A stretch of DNA of 64,000 nucleotides, from contig CAVTCZ010000009.1 of assembly GCA_963733395.1 (NCBI GenBank), positions 186,001 to 250,000 of the forward strand, given 5' to 3'. Below, piece by piece: positions 1-8,582 of this stretch. The position numbers and the translations under genes are program-made. The stretch comes from JADKAV01 sp963733395 (GTDB taxonomy: Bacteria > Actinomycetota > Actinomycetes > S36-B12 > UBA10799). Positions within the stretch are counted from its first letter, which is position 1, and the number at the start of each line of letters is the position of its first letter. The notes beneath the pieces were generated by a model. The model saw only the letters and a program-made list of their open reading frames with translations. It ran no database searches and had not been told where the DNA came from.

Positions 1-2346
1 GGTTGCCAGGTCGTAGCCCTTCTTCAGCGCCTGCGGGATGAACCAGGTCCGGACCTGGATCTGTCCATCCGGGGTGCCGAGTTGCCGGCGGACCTCGTCG
101 GCCTCAGCCAGGGAACACCCGCTCATGACAGACACCAGCCGCAACACCTGCTCGTGGAACACCACCACCCCATGGGTCTCCCGCAGCGCGGGTTCCAGAT
201 CGGGGTGCAGGTGCAGCGGCTCCCGCCAGCCGTGCCGGGCGGACAGGAACGGCGTGATCATGTCGCTCTTCACCGGCCCGGGCCGGAACAGCGAGATGTC
301 GATGATCAGGTCGTTGAAGTCGCGCGGGCCGAACTTGCCGATCAGCTCCCGCTGCCCCGGCGACTCGATCTGGAAGCAGCCGAGCGTCTTGGCCTTCTGA
401 ATGAGGTCGAAGGTGTCCTGATCGTCGAACGGCAGGTCGTCGAGGTCGACCTCGACGCCGTCCACCCGGCGCACCTCAGTCACCGCATGGGCCATCGCCG
501 ACTGCATGCGGATGCCCAGCACGTCGAGCTTCAGGAAACCCATCGCCTCCACGTCGTCCTTGTCGAAGTGACTCATCGGGAAGCCCATCCAGCTGGCCTC
601 CACCGGGGTCCGGTCCAGCAACGAGGAGTCCGACAGCAGCACGCCGCAGGGGTGCAGGGCGATGTGCCGGGGCAGACCGTCGAGCGCCTCCACGAAGTGC
701 AGGAAGCCGTCCAGCATCCCGCGGTCGGCGAGTTTGCCCACCACCGAGGTGCGCACCTCGGGCAGTTCGGCCACCGCCGCCCGGGCATCGCGGGCACGGA
801 TGTGTGGGAAGGCCTTGGCGAAGTCGTCGATCTCGCCGGCCGGGAAGCCCAGTGCCGCCCCCACATCGCGAATCGCGTGTCGCACCTTGTAGGTGTCGCG
901 CATGCTCACACAGGCGCTGCGGTGCGCCCCGAACCGTTCCACGATCCGCCGGTAGATATCTGTGCGGCGCGCCGACTCGACGTCGATGTCGATGTCCGGC
1001 AGCGCCCGCCGCAGCGGGGACAGGAACCGCTCCATGAGCAGGTCGTGGCGGATGGGGTCCACCCCGGAGATGCCCAACAGGTAGTTCACGACACTGCCGG
1101 CCCCGGATCCCCGCGCGGCCACCCGCACCCGCATCGCGCGGATCAGGTCCACCACCTCCGCAACCGTGAGGAAGTATCCGGCGAAACCGAGGGTGGCGAT
1201 GACACCGAGTTCGTCGTCGAGGCGCTGCCGGGCGGGCGCCACCTCCCGGGGCAGGAACCTCGTGTGCAACGCGGCCTCACAGCGGGCCCGCAGCAGGGCA
1301 TCGGCGCGCACCGCCTCGACCCGGCGCTGGGCATGGCGGTGGCGGCGGGCGGCGTACCCGACCATCGCGGGTCCGGTGGGTTCGGCCGGCGGCCTGCCCG
1401 ACAACAGGACATCGAGTTCCGGGACGTGGATGTCCCCGATGCCGAAATCCGCCACCGGGTCCAGCACACACTCCCCGGCCAGGTCGGCGGTCACCCCGAG
1501 CAGCCGGCCGGCCTCGGATCCCGCGACCTGTTCGGCGATGCCCTGCATATGACTGGCCGGCGCCAGGAAACCGCCGGAGTTCTCCCGGTCGAGATGCCGG
1601 GAGTCCAGCGGCACCAGCCGCCGGATGGCATCCAGCAGGTCCGCGGTCGACGCCTGCCGGGGATGGACGTACCGTGCCGCGTTGGTCAGCACCGCCGGGA
1701 CGCCACGCTCGCGGGCGTAGGTCCACATCCGGCGCGCCATCGCGGTGGACAGGTCCGGTCCGGGCCGGTCCTCCCCGATCCCGCGGGGGGCGGTGCGGTG
1801 GTTCACGATCTCGAGGTACACCCGGTTGCCCGCCACCTGCCGCCAGCGGTCCAGCAACCGGTCGGCAAGGTCGAACCGGTGCCGACTGATGGCCCGACCC
1901 ACCTGCGAGTCGGGACCCAGCAACACCCGCAGATCTCCGGGCACCACGAACTCCTCGAGCAGACCCCAGTCCACCGTGGGGTTGCCTCGCTCCCCAGCGG
2001 TGTGGGCGGCCGATACCAGCCGGCTCAACGCCGACCAGCCCCTGCCGCCGGAAGCCAGCAGCACCATGCGCGGATGCCGCAGGTCACGCCAGGCGCCACC
2101 CCGGGTGGGGGTGCGCGCCGCTACCGGCGGGGCATCGGGGCGCTGGGCCAGGTCCGAGCCGAGGATGCCGTCGATGCCGTGTTCCATGCAGGCCTGCATG
2201 AACCGGACCGCGCCGTACAACCCGTCCCGGTCGGTCAGCGCGATAGCCGGTTGGTCCAACTCCACGGCCCGCTGCACCACCTCCTGCGGGGCGCACACAC
2301 CGTGCCGCAGGGAGTAGTAGGAGGCGACGTGGAGATGACTGAACAT
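1..2346 (-). CDS. dnaE2: Error-prone DNA polymerase DnaE2 (ImuC), N-terminal part
   Basis: C-family DNA polymerase alpha subunit; the first 782 codons are present and the C-terminus lies beyond the left edge. The protein opens with MFSHLHVASYYSLR and then ALTDRDGLYG, the PHP-domain signature of DnaE proteins, and the palm acidic motif LPDIDIDVES is intact. In the known family DnaE2 is the catalytic subunit of the SOS mutasome, doing translesion synthesis with ImuB. I prefer DnaE2 over replicative DnaE1 because of the opening sequence and the neighbours: its ATG lies 3 bp after the stop of a HEPN gene, within a cassette preceded by two LexA boxes. No imuB is visible; it could lie beyond the left edge. 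The high-GC antisense strand is also open but is a shadow. Confidence 0.85.
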   Translation of the reverse strand, partial: MFSHLHVASYYSLRHGVCAPQEVVQRAVELDQPAIALTDRDGLYGAVRFMQACMEHGIDGILGSDLAQRPDAPPVAARTPTRGGAWRDLRHPRMVLLASGGRGWSALSRLVSAAHTAGERGNPTVDWGLLEEFVVPGDLRVLLGPDSQVGRAISRHRFDLADRLLDRWRQVAGNRVYLEIVNHRTAPRGIGEDRPGPDLSTAMARRMWTYARERGVPAVLTNAARYVHPRQASTADLLDAIRRLVPLDSRHLDRENSGGFLAPASHMQGIAEQVAGSEAGRLLGVTADLAGECVLDPVADFGIGDIHVPELDVLLSGRPPAEPTGPAMVGYAARRHRHAQRRVEAVRADALLRARCEAALHTRFLPREVAPARQRLDDELGVIATLGFAGYFLTVAEVVDLIRAMRVRVAARGSGAGSVVNYLLGISGVDPIRHDLLMERFLSPLRRALPDIDIDVESARRTDIYRRIVERFGAHRSACVSMRDTYKVRHAIRDVGAALGFPAGEIDDFAKAFPHIRARDARAAVAELPEVRTSVVGKLADRGMLDGFLHFVEALDGLPRHIALHPCGVLLSDSSLLDRTPVEASWMGFPMSHFDKDDVEAMGFLKLDVLGIRMQSAMAHAVTEVRRVDGVEVDLDDLPFDDQDTFDLIQKAKTLGCFQIESPGQRELIGKFGPRDFNDLIIDISLFRPGPVKSDMITPFLSARHGWREPLHLHPDLEPALRETHGVVVFHEQVLRLVSVMSGCSLAEADEVRRQLGTPDGQIQVRTWFIPQALKKGYDLAT

Positions 2347-2349
2347 CGA

Positions 2350-2751
2350 CTATCCCGCAGTCGACCAGGAGGGGATCGGCAGTCCCACCCCGAGGATCGC
2401 GGCGATCTGCTCGAGGAACGCCTCAGCATCGCGCACGAGGTCGTCGGCCTGCCGCTGGGTCACATGTTCCCGGCCGATCTCCACGAAGATGCGGCGACGG
2501 CCGATCGCGTCGAAGTAGGCACACCACTCCCCCAACTCGGGGGCGATCGTCGGCACCATCTGCCAGACGCTGCGGATGCGCGACGACCGGGTCGGCTTGG
2601 CCCGCGTGGCCAGCAACGCCGCGCCCGCCCGCAGCGCCGCCACGTGCGCGGCCACGTAGCGGTCGGCGGGAGCGGTCGCCTGATAGGCGTCGTCGAGGGC
2701 GATCAGCGCGGTGCGCAGCAGATCTTTGCCGGCATGGGTCAGAGCAGCCAT
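2350..2751 (-). CDS. SAV_6107-type HEPN domain protein
   Basis: A 133-residue, mostly helical protein resembling the SAV_6107 HEPN family, which I know as a small actinobacterial family encoded next to dnaE2-like polymerases. It starts MAALTHAGKDLLRTAL and contains a long helix with alternating alanine and arginine, then a conserved-looking WCAYFDAIGRRRIFVEIG stretch. The ATG has GAGAGG about 6 nt upstream. It lies between the DUF6504 gene (12 bp gap) and dnaE2 (3 bp gap), so it is almost certainly co-transcribed with them and SOS-induced. I see no clear RxxxxH RNase motif, so ribonuclease activity should not be assumed. Its role in mutagenesis or damage response is unknown. Confidence 0.7.
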   Translation of the reverse strand: MAALTHAGKDLLRTALIALDDAYQATAPADRYVAAHVAALRAGAALLATRAKPTRSSRIRSVWQMVPTIAPELGEWCAYFDAIGRRRIFVEIGREHVTQRQADDLVRDAEAFLEQIAAILGVGLPIPSWSTAG

Positions 2752-2763
2752 TGCAGTGTCCTC

Positions 2764-3045
2764 TCAGTCGAAGGTCCGCAGCAGGTACCACTGCCCCGCT
2801 GCCGGGTCGAAGCTCAAGTCGTAGACGCCACGCGCCGTGCATCGACCGGCGGATGCCTCCACCCGCCAGGTCTGCAGGTCGCACCCGGTGGGGGTCGCAC
2901 TGACGTCCTTCCACCACACCGCGGACTTGTCCCACTGCTGCAACACGTGATCCACCCGGTACAACCGGTCACGCCAGATGAACTGCTCGGGGGACCCGCC
3001 CCCGGCACATTTGACGTCGACGGCCCGGTCATAGGAACGACTCAT
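2764..3045 (-). CDS. DUF6504 family protein, first gene of SOS cassette
   Basis: A 93-residue protein beginning MSRSYDRAVDVKC and rich in Trp and Tyr (FIWRDRLYRVDHVLQQW). It resembles DUF6504 proteins, which in actinobacteria accompany Y-family polymerase and dnaE2 genes. A longer frame opens at 3105, but that start would place coding sequence across the 3070-3085 LexA box. The ATG at 3045 has a good ribosome site (GGGAGGTG) and is chosen for that reason. It is the promoter-proximal gene of the DUF6504-HEPN-dnaE2 cassette. The molecular function is unknown; co-regulation with the error-prone polymerase suggests a role in translesion synthesis. Confidence 0.7.
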   Translation of the reverse strand: MSRSYDRAVDVKCAGGGSPEQFIWRDRLYRVDHVLQQWDKSAVWWKDVSATPTGCDLQTWRVEASAGRCTARGVYDLSFDPAAGQWYLLRTFD

Positions 3046-3069
3046 GAAGCACCTCCCGTTCGTCGTGGA

Positions 3070-3085
3070 TCGAACTTTTGTTCGA
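3070..3085. promoter_or_regulatory. LexA (SOS) box 1
   Basis: The 16-bp sequence TCGAACTTTTGTTCGA is a perfect TCGAAC-N4-GTTCGA palindrome, matching the actinobacterial LexA operator. It ends 25 bp upstream of the start of the DUF6504-HEPN-dnaE2 cassette. Confidence 0.85.
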
Positions 3086-3125
3086 TTACAGTCGAACACT
3101 GACACAGGGGTACGTCAAGAGATTT

Positions 3126-3140
3126 TCGAACATATGTTCG
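3126..3140. promoter_or_regulatory. LexA (SOS) box 2
   Basis: CGAACATATGTTCG (3127-3140) is a second perfect LexA-type palindrome, 41 bp from the first box and 93 bp before the divergent MFS gene. It may add cooperative repression of the dnaE2 cassette or affect the divergent side. Confidence 0.8.
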
Positions 3141-3232
3141 CTGTGGATATCGGTCGGACCGGCCATCCCGCCAGCCCACCCATCCGCCCAGGCCCGGCGG
3201 TACCGTGCCAATGAGCGAGCGGAGGACCAGCC

Positions 3233-4552
3233 ATGGCTCAACAGGCGCCCACGCAGTCCGAGCACCATCTACGGCCCACCGCCCTGGGCACCCGGACCTG
3301 GCTCGGCATCGTCATCATCGGCCTCGTCGGCCAGATCGCCTGGACCGTCGAGAACCTCTACCTCAACGTCTTCGTCTACGACACGATCACCGACGACCCC
3401 ACCGTCATCGCCGTGATGGTCGCCCTCTCGGCGATCTCCGCGACCACCGCCACGTTCTTCATCGGGCCACTGTCGGACCGGATCGGCAAGCGCCGCATGT
3501 TCATCGTCGGGGGCTACGTCCTGTGGGGCGTGTCCACGATGCTGTTCGGCTTCATCACCGTCGATGCCCTGGCAGCGTTCGTCCCCGCCGCCAGTGTCGC
3601 GGCCGCCACCGCTGCGGTCGTCATCCTGCTCGACTGCCTGATGAGCTTCCTGGGGGCCGGCGCGAACGACGCCTCGTTCAACGCCTGGGTCACCGACATC
3701 ACCTCCCCCGACAACCGCGGACGGGTCGAATCGGTACTGGCGATGCTGCCGCTGATGTCGATGCTGCTGGTCTTCGGCGGCCTCGACGGACTGACCAAGA
3801 GCGGCGACTGGCAGGTGTTCTTCATCGTGGTCGGGGCGCTCATGATCGTCGCCGGCCTCCTGGCCCTGCTGCTGATCCACGACGCACCCAACGAGCCGAC
3901 CCAACACGACAGCCTGTGGCGCTCCATCGTGCACGGGCTGCGGCCCGATGCCGTGCGCGCCAACCCCCGGCTCTACTGGACCCTGGTGGCGTTCGCCATC
4001 CTCGGCATCTCGACCCAGGTCTTCCTCCCCTACCTGATCATCTACGTGCAGCGCTACCTGCAGATCGACGCCTACGCCGTGGTGCTGGCGGCGGTACTGA
4101 CCGGCGCCGCCGTCGTCAGCGTCCTCGGCGGCCGGATCATCGACCGGGTCGGCAAGGTCGCCTTCATGCTGCCCGCCGCGGGTATCTACCTGGTCGGGCT
4201 GTTGCTCATGGTGTTCGCCCGCGGCCTCTTGCCGGTCATCCTCGCGGGACTGGTCATGATGTCCGGGTTCATGCTGACCATGGCCGCGATCGGCGCCGCC
4301 ATCCGCGACTACTCCCCCGTCGACCGGGTCGGCATGGTGCAGGGTCTGCGCATGATCGCCATGGTCCTGATCCCCATGGTCATCGGCCCGTTCATCGGAG
4401 CAGCCGTGATCCGCAACGCCGACGAGTACTACGAGGACCTCGGACAGCTCAAGCAGGTACCGACCCCCGGGATCTTCGTGGCCGCCGCGGTCGTCATCCT
4501 CATGATCCTCATACCCATCCGGGCCCTGCGCCGACGGGCGGACACCAGGTGA
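3233..4552 (+). CDS. MFS transporter
   Basis: A 439-residue membrane protein of the major facilitator superfamily with about twelve hydrophobic segments. The family's loop 2-3 signature appears as GPLSDRIGKRRMF at about residues 79-90. A second DRVGK copy follows segment 8 (IIDRVGKVAF), the expected internal repeat. The ATG is preceded by GGAGGA. The last codons overlap the GTG of a glycoside hydrolase family 2 gene by 4 bp (GTGA), so the two are translationally coupled. A saccharide or glycoside substrate is therefore likely, but the sequence does not show which. It is transcribed divergently from the SOS cassette. Confidence 0.85.
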   Translation: MAQQAPTQSEHHLRPTALGTRTWLGIVIIGLVGQIAWTVENLYLNVFVYDTITDDPTVIAVMVALSAISATTATFFIGPLSDRIGKRRMFIVGGYVLWGVSTMLFGFITVDALAAFVPAASVAAATAAVVILLDCLMSFLGAGANDASFNAWVTDITSPDNRGRVESVLAMLPLMSMLLVFGGLDGLTKSGDWQVFFIVVGALMIVAGLLALLLIHDAPNEPTQHDSLWRSIVHGLRPDAVRANPRLYWTLVAFAILGISTQVFLPYLIIYVQRYLQIDAYAVVLAAVLTGAAVVSVLGGRIIDRVGKVAFMLPAAGIYLVGLLLMVFARGLLPVILAGLVMMSGFMLTMAAIGAAIRDYSPVDRVGMVQGLRMIAMVLIPMVIGPFIGAAVIRNADEYYEDLGQLKQVPTPGIFVAAAVVILMILIPIRALRRRADTR

Positions 4553-6303
4553 AGCCCCTGCACCAGCCACTGTTCACCCCGTGGGGCGAGACCCTCGATC
4601 CGGACCACCCGCTGCCGGAGTACCCGCGACCGCAACTGCGCCGCGACTCCTACGTGAACCTCAACGGCCGCTGGGAACACGCCTTCCGCATCAGCGCCCG
4701 CGAGCCCACGGATTGGGACGGCCCGATCGTGGTGCCGTTCTCGCCGGAGTCGCTGCTGTCCGGGGTGGGCCGCCAACTCCAGCCCGGTGAGTACCTGCAC
4801 TACGCGCGGGCCTTCGAGGCGCCGCCCGTACCCGACGGGCACCGGGTCCTGCTGCATTTCGGCGCGGTCGACCAGTCCTGCCAGGTGCGGGTCAACGGCC
4901 GCCCGGTGGGTGGCCACGAGGGTGGCTACCTGCCCTTCAGTTTCGACATCACCGACGCGCTGACCCGTGGCGGGAACCACCTTCACGTCGTGGTCACGGA
5001 CCCCTCCGACACCGGCACCGGCTCCCGCGGCAAGCAGAAACTGAAACCCGGCGGGATCTGGTACACCGCCCAGTCGGGGATCTGGCAGACGGTGTGGTTG
5101 GAGGTCGTGCCGGACAACCACATCACTGCGCTGACCCTCGACCCGGATCTGACCGGGTTCACAGTCACCGTCTCGATGACCGGTGAGCCATCGCCCTGCC
5201 GGGTACAGGTCACGGCCGGCGATGACGTGGTCGCCGATGTCAGCGCCACCACCGGGTCACCGCAACGCATCGAGATCCCCGAACCACGGCACTGGTCGCC
5301 TGCGGACCCGTTCTTGTACGACCTGGCGATCTCCGCCGCGGACGATGAGGTGCGCAGTTACGTGGGGTTGCGTACCTTCGGCGTCGGCACCGACAGCGCT
5401 GGGGTGCCGCGACTTCTGCTCAACGGCCGGCCGTACTTCCACGCGGGGGTCCTCGACCAGGGCTACTGGTCCGACGGCCTCTACACCGCGCCCAGCGATG
5501 CGGCCCTGGTCCACGACATCGCGACCATGAAGGACCTCGGGTTCACGATGCTGCGAAAACACATCAAGGTCGAGCCGCTGCGGTGGTACTACCACTGCGA
5601 CCGCCTGGGGATGCTCGTGTGGCAGGACATGGTCAACGGCGGCGGCACGTACCGCCGACGGGTGGTCGAGGTGCCCGCCGTGTCACCGCTGCGGCTCAAC
5701 GACCGCCACCACCGGTTGTTCGCCCGCTCCGATGCCGCCGGCCGGGCGCAGTGGCTCGACCAGATGCGCGACACCATCGAGCACCTGCGAAACAGTCCGA
5801 GCATCGCCGCTTGGGTGCCGTTCAACGAGGGGTGGGGTCAGTTCGACGCCAATGTCGTGGCCCGCGAGGTCGCCGTGCTCGATCCCAGCCGCGCGGTCGA
5901 CCATGCCAGCGGCTGGCACGATCAGGGCGGCGGCGATCTGCGCAGCCTGCACATCTACTTCCGGCGCTTCCGGGTGCCCCGCAAGCGCGATGGCCGGGTA
6001 CTGGCACTCAGCGAGTACGGCGGTTACAGCTTGCACCTGGCCGCACACAGCGCCAGCGAGACCGAGTTCGGCTATCGCCGCTACGGCTCGGCCGCTCTCC
6101 TGGCCCAAGCCTTTCGGGATCTCCACACCGATCAGATCGTGCCTGCCATTCCGCAGGGTCTGAGCGCAACCGTGTACACCCAGTTGTCGGATGTCGAGGA
6201 CGAGACCAACGGCCTGTTGACCTACGACCGCCGGGTCGTGAAGATCCCCACCGAGCAGGTGCGGGCGGCCATCACCCGGCTGCGACTGGACGGCGGCTCC
6301 TGA
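4549..6303 (+). CDS. Glycoside hydrolase family 2 protein
   Basis: A 584-residue protein with the GH2 layout: an N-terminal jelly-roll sugar-binding domain (about residues 30-190), an immunoglobulin-like sandwich (about 190-280) and a TIM barrel. The GH2 acid/base motif is visible as FNEGWGQ (Glu427), and Glu489 in LALSEYGG fits the nucleophile position. The stretch LRKHIKVEPLRWYYHCDR is characteristic of a GH2 subgroup distinct from classical LacZ. At under 600 residues it is far shorter than LacZ and lacks its C-terminal domains. There is no signal peptide, so it acts in the cytoplasm, presumably on what the coupled MFS protein imports. Beta-galactosidase, glucuronidase and mannosidase specificities cannot be separated by eye. 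Confidence 0.85.
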   Translation: MKPLHQPLFTPWGETLDPDHPLPEYPRPQLRRDSYVNLNGRWEHAFRISAREPTDWDGPIVVPFSPESLLSGVGRQLQPGEYLHYARAFEAPPVPDGHRVLLHFGAVDQSCQVRVNGRPVGGHEGGYLPFSFDITDALTRGGNHLHVVVTDPSDTGTGSRGKQKLKPGGIWYTAQSGIWQTVWLEVVPDNHITALTLDPDLTGFTVTVSMTGEPSPCRVQVTAGDDVVADVSATTGSPQRIEIPEPRHWSPADPFLYDLAISAADDEVRSYVGLRTFGVGTDSAGVPRLLLNGRPYFHAGVLDQGYWSDGLYTAPSDAALVHDIATMKDLGFTMLRKHIKVEPLRWYYHCDRLGMLVWQDMVNGGGTYRRRVVEVPAVSPLRLNDRHHRLFARSDAAGRAQWLDQMRDTIEHLRNSPSIAAWVPFNEGWGQFDANVVAREVAVLDPSRAVDHASGWHDQGGGDLRSLHIYFRRFRVPRKRDGRVLALSEYGGYSLHLAAHSASETEFGYRRYGSAALLAQAFRDLHTDQIVPAIPQGLSATVYTQLSDVEDETNGLLTYDRRVVKIPTEQVRAAITRLRLDGGS

Positions 6304-6306
6304 GAT

Positions 6307-7290
6307 TCACCGCAGCGCCGGCAGGACCTCTTCGGCGAACCGCAGATCCATCTGCAGCCGCAGTTGCACCGACGCGTCCAGACCACCGCCCACGACGACG
6401 ACGTGATCGAGCCCCAGGTCGACCAATTGCCGCAACCGCGCGGCACACTCCTCCGGCTCGCCGATGATGCAGAACCTGTCGATGAAGTCCGCCGGAAGGT
6501 CCTCGGCCTGCTTGGACGCGTGGGCCGAGTGCCCGTACAACTCGTAGTCGTGGTCGACCGCCTCGACCACGGTGCGGTCCGCAGCGGTGAGCACACCCTC
6601 CGCCCCGCGCCGGAAGTGTGTGGAGATGCTCGCGTTGCCCCGTACGTATTCACGGAGCTCGCCGCGGTCCGTACCGGTCGCTGCCACCACCAGCGCGCCC
6701 ACCGGGACGGTGGGGTTGACCGCACGCACCTGCGCCAGACCCCACGCGACCTGGTCGGGCTCCGCGCCCAACGACATGGTGACCATGTCCCCGGATCTGG
6801 CAGCGAGGGCCAGGTTCTTCGGACCCGAGGCGAAGACGTTGATCGGCACGGACGGCGGCTCCGCGGGATCGAGCCAGGCAATGCGACTGCGTAGGTCCCC
6901 GAACGCTACGTCGCGACCGCGCAAATAGGCTCGCACGTGGTGCACAAGTTCCTCGAACTCGGCCAGGTGCGGCGGGTCCTCGCCGATGAGTCGCAGTGCG
7001 GTGTCCCCACGGGCGATCCCGAGCATCGCCCGCCCCTCGCTGATCAGGTCCAGCGCGGCGAACGCCCCCGCCACCACGGCGGGGTTGCGGGTCACCAGGT
7101 TGGTCACGGCCGTTCCGATGAGCAGGCGGTCGGTCGCCCGGGCGGCCATGGTGAGGGCCACGACGATGTCGGGCGAGAGGTTCTGGCTGTCCTGCAGCAT
7201 CAGCCCGTCCCACCCTGCGTGCTCGGCCTGTTCGGCAACGACCTCGATGACCTGCGGGAAGGAGTAGGTGCGCAAGAAGTATCGGACCAT
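6307..7290 (-). CDS. LLM-class flavin-dependent oxidoreductase
   Basis: A 327-residue luciferase-like TIM-barrel protein. Typical elements are EQAEHAGWDGLMLQDS near the N-terminus, a central ATDRLLIGTAVTNLVTRNP, and DLISEGRAMLGIARGD. In actinobacteria many members use coenzyme F420 and others FMN; the cofactor cannot be decided here. A longer frame starts with GTG at 7350, but the ATG at 7290 fits the family N-terminus and has TACGTT ending 6 nt upstream. The gene ends 3 bp after the GH2 stop, tail to tail. The substrate is unknown. Confidence 0.8.
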   Translation of the reverse strand: MVRYFLRTYSFPQVIEVVAEQAEHAGWDGLMLQDSQNLSPDIVVALTMAARATDRLLIGTAVTNLVTRNPAVVAGAFAALDLISEGRAMLGIARGDTALRLIGEDPPHLAEFEELVHHVRAYLRGRDVAFGDLRSRIAWLDPAEPPSVPINVFASGPKNLALAARSGDMVTMSLGAEPDQVAWGLAQVRAVNPTVPVGALVVAATGTDRGELREYVRGNASISTHFRRGAEGVLTAADRTVVEAVDHDYELYGHSAHASKQAEDLPADFIDRFCIIGEPEECAARLRQLVDLGLDHVVVVGGGLDASVQLRLQMDLRFAEEVLPALR

Positions 7291-7296
7291 GGCCGT

Positions 7297-7302
7297 AACG
7301 TA
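7297..7302 (-). promoter_or_regulatory. Putative leaderless -10 element of the LLM oxidoreductase gene
   Basis: TACGTT on the minus strand ends 6 nt before the ATG at 7290; no Shine-Dalgarno is present, so the transcript would start at the initiation codon. Confidence 0.5.
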
Positions 7303-7371
7303 CTGAAGGACCGGCGCCGGTCGACGTTCGACCAGGCGGCTTTGCCACACGCCCCGATCGAACTTGTACTG

Positions 7372-8232
7372 CTAGCCCAACCAGTCGCGCATGACCGCCG
7401 CCGCCTCCTCACCGGCGTCGTCCTGCCAGTAGTGTCCGGCACCGGCCAACAGGTGGTCCGTGCGCTCGGTGAGGAGCTGCTGCCAGCGCCGCCGTTCACC
7501 CTCCCCGAAAGCGATGTCGCCATCGGCCCAGAACAGCAACGACGGCAACCCCCGAATGGCATCCAGACGGCCTTCGAGGTCCTGCAGGAAGGGCCGGGCA
7601 GTACGGATCTCGCGGGGCAGGATGCGGGCCGGAAGTCGGGACTGCGCGGTGGGGAAGGGCGAGGCGTACATGGCCCTCTCCGCATCGGTCAACTGCCGAC
7701 GGCGCATCATGCTCGGGATCATGACCTTCACGAAGAGATTCAGTCGCTGGTTGAGCAGGTCTCCGGTGACCGGCCCACCCATCACCTGCCCGAAGGACTT
7801 CGTCCATAGACTGCTGGGCCAGGCCCAGGTGTTGCCGATGACCAGCCGGGAGTACCGCTGTGGGTCCCGCACCGCGGCTCCCAACCCGATAGGCCCGCCC
7901 CAGTCCTGCACGATGACGGTGATGTCTTGCAGATCCAGCGCCGTGACGAACGACTCGACCACGCAGGAGTGCTCGGCGGCGGCGAATCCATAGCCCTGCC
8001 GAGCAGAGGACAAGCCGAAGCCGGGGTAGTCGGGGGCCACACACCGGAAATGGTCCGAGAGCCGCGCGATCATGCGGCGGTACAGGAAGCTCCACGTGGG
8101 GTTGCCGTGAAGCATGAGAAGTGTCGGCCCGGAGCCGACGTCGAGGTAGTGGACGTCGTTGCCGTCGATGTCCACCCAGTTGGAGGCATAGGGCAGCAGT
8201 TCGGCGTTGAACCAATCCGGTCGTGTGCGCAC
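7372..8232 (-). CDS. Haloalkane dehalogenase-like alpha/beta hydrolase
   Basis: A 286-residue alpha/beta hydrolase with the haloalkane dehalogenase signature: the oxyanion and halide motif HGNPTWSFLYRR (residues 42-53), the nucleophile Asp110 in QDWGGP with the adjacent halide-stabilising Trp111, an acid in FWADGD (about 237-239) and the base His267 in GAGHYW. An Asp nucleophile followed by Trp separates it from serine esterases, so hydrolytic dehalogenation of haloalkanes is the family expectation; the natural substrate is unknown. A GTG three codons further upstream is possible, but the GTG at 8232 sits 7 nt after TATAGT, matching the leaderless pattern of the window. Confidence 0.8.
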   Translation of the reverse strand: MRTRPDWFNAELLPYASNWVDIDGNDVHYLDVGSGPTLLMLHGNPTWSFLYRRMIARLSDHFRCVAPDYPGFGLSSARQGYGFAAAEHSCVVESFVTALDLQDITVIVQDWGGPIGLGAAVRDPQRYSRLVIGNTWAWPSSLWTKSFGQVMGGPVTGDLLNQRLNLFVKVMIPSMMRRRQLTDAERAMYASPFPTAQSRLPARILPREIRTARPFLQDLEGRLDAIRGLPSLLFWADGDIAFGEGERRRWQQLLTERTDHLLAGAGHYWQDDAGEEAAAVMRDWLG

Positions 8233-8239
8233 GGGCGTC

Positions 8240-8245
8240 ACTATA
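8240..8245 (-). promoter_or_regulatory. Putative leaderless -10 element of the dehalogenase-like gene
   Basis: TATAGT on the minus strand ends 7 nt before the GTG at 8232. It supports that start over the GTG at 8241, which would overlap the hexamer. Confidence 0.5.
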
Positions 8246-8272
8246 GGTCTGGTGTGAGTCCGAGGTCTGAGG

Positions 8273-8518
8273 CTACGCCTCCGGGATCATCACGATCGCG
8301 TCCGACGGGCACACTCCGACGCACATGCCGCAGCCCTTGCAGTAGCCGACGCGGCGGTAGGAGACGACCGGCGCCCCGGTGCGCTGCAAGCCCGAAACTG
8401 GGGAAGGCCTGCGCGTGGTGGCCACGGCGGAAAGCGGCCACACTGAGCAGTTCCGCAGCCGTGACCACCCCTGTCCACCTCGGCCGTGGTTGCGGGTCTG
8501 GAACACCCCCCACCGCAC
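8273..8518 (-). pseudogene. Remnant of 2-oxoacid:ferredoxin oxidoreductase gamma and delta (PorC/PorD-like)
   Basis: Minus-strand reading shows VFQTRNHGRGGQG, the start of a PorC-type gamma subunit. One frame over comes VVTAAELLSVAAF...HAQAFPSFG, and then, back in the first frame, RTGAPVVSY, all collinear with PorC. The expected remaining hundred or more gamma-subunit residues are missing. The frame jumps straight to GYCKGCGMCVGVCP, a [4Fe-4S] ferredoxin motif of PorD type, and stops at IPEA. One apparent missing base (in a G run near the GGQG codons) and one extra base compensate each other. I read this as a decayed gamma-delta fusion with an internal deletion. A short live ferredoxin of about 81 residues from 8518 is the less likely alternative. 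Confidence 0.55.
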
Positions 8519-8569
8519 TCCGCCGCGCGACCCGGTTGAGGTCTACCGGGCACAAGTCACCCCAAGCAA

Positions 8570-8575
8570 TAGGCT
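8570..8575 (+). promoter_or_regulatory. Putative leaderless -10 element of the YbaK-like gene
   Basis: TAGGCT ends 7 nt before the ATG at 8583; no ribosome-binding site is visible. Confidence 0.5.
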
Positions 8576-8582
8576 GACCGGC

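Noticed and set aside
82..3102. A 1,006-codon plus-strand open frame opposite dnaE2
   Set aside because: High-GC antisense shadow: composition is Arg/His/Pro/Gly-rich with no domain, while the opposite strand encodes clear DnaE2, HEPN and DUF6504 proteins.
3269..4570. A long minus-strand frame opposite the MFS gene, rich in Asp, Gly and His
   Set aside because: Typical reading of an antisense membrane-protein gene; no motif and no start context.
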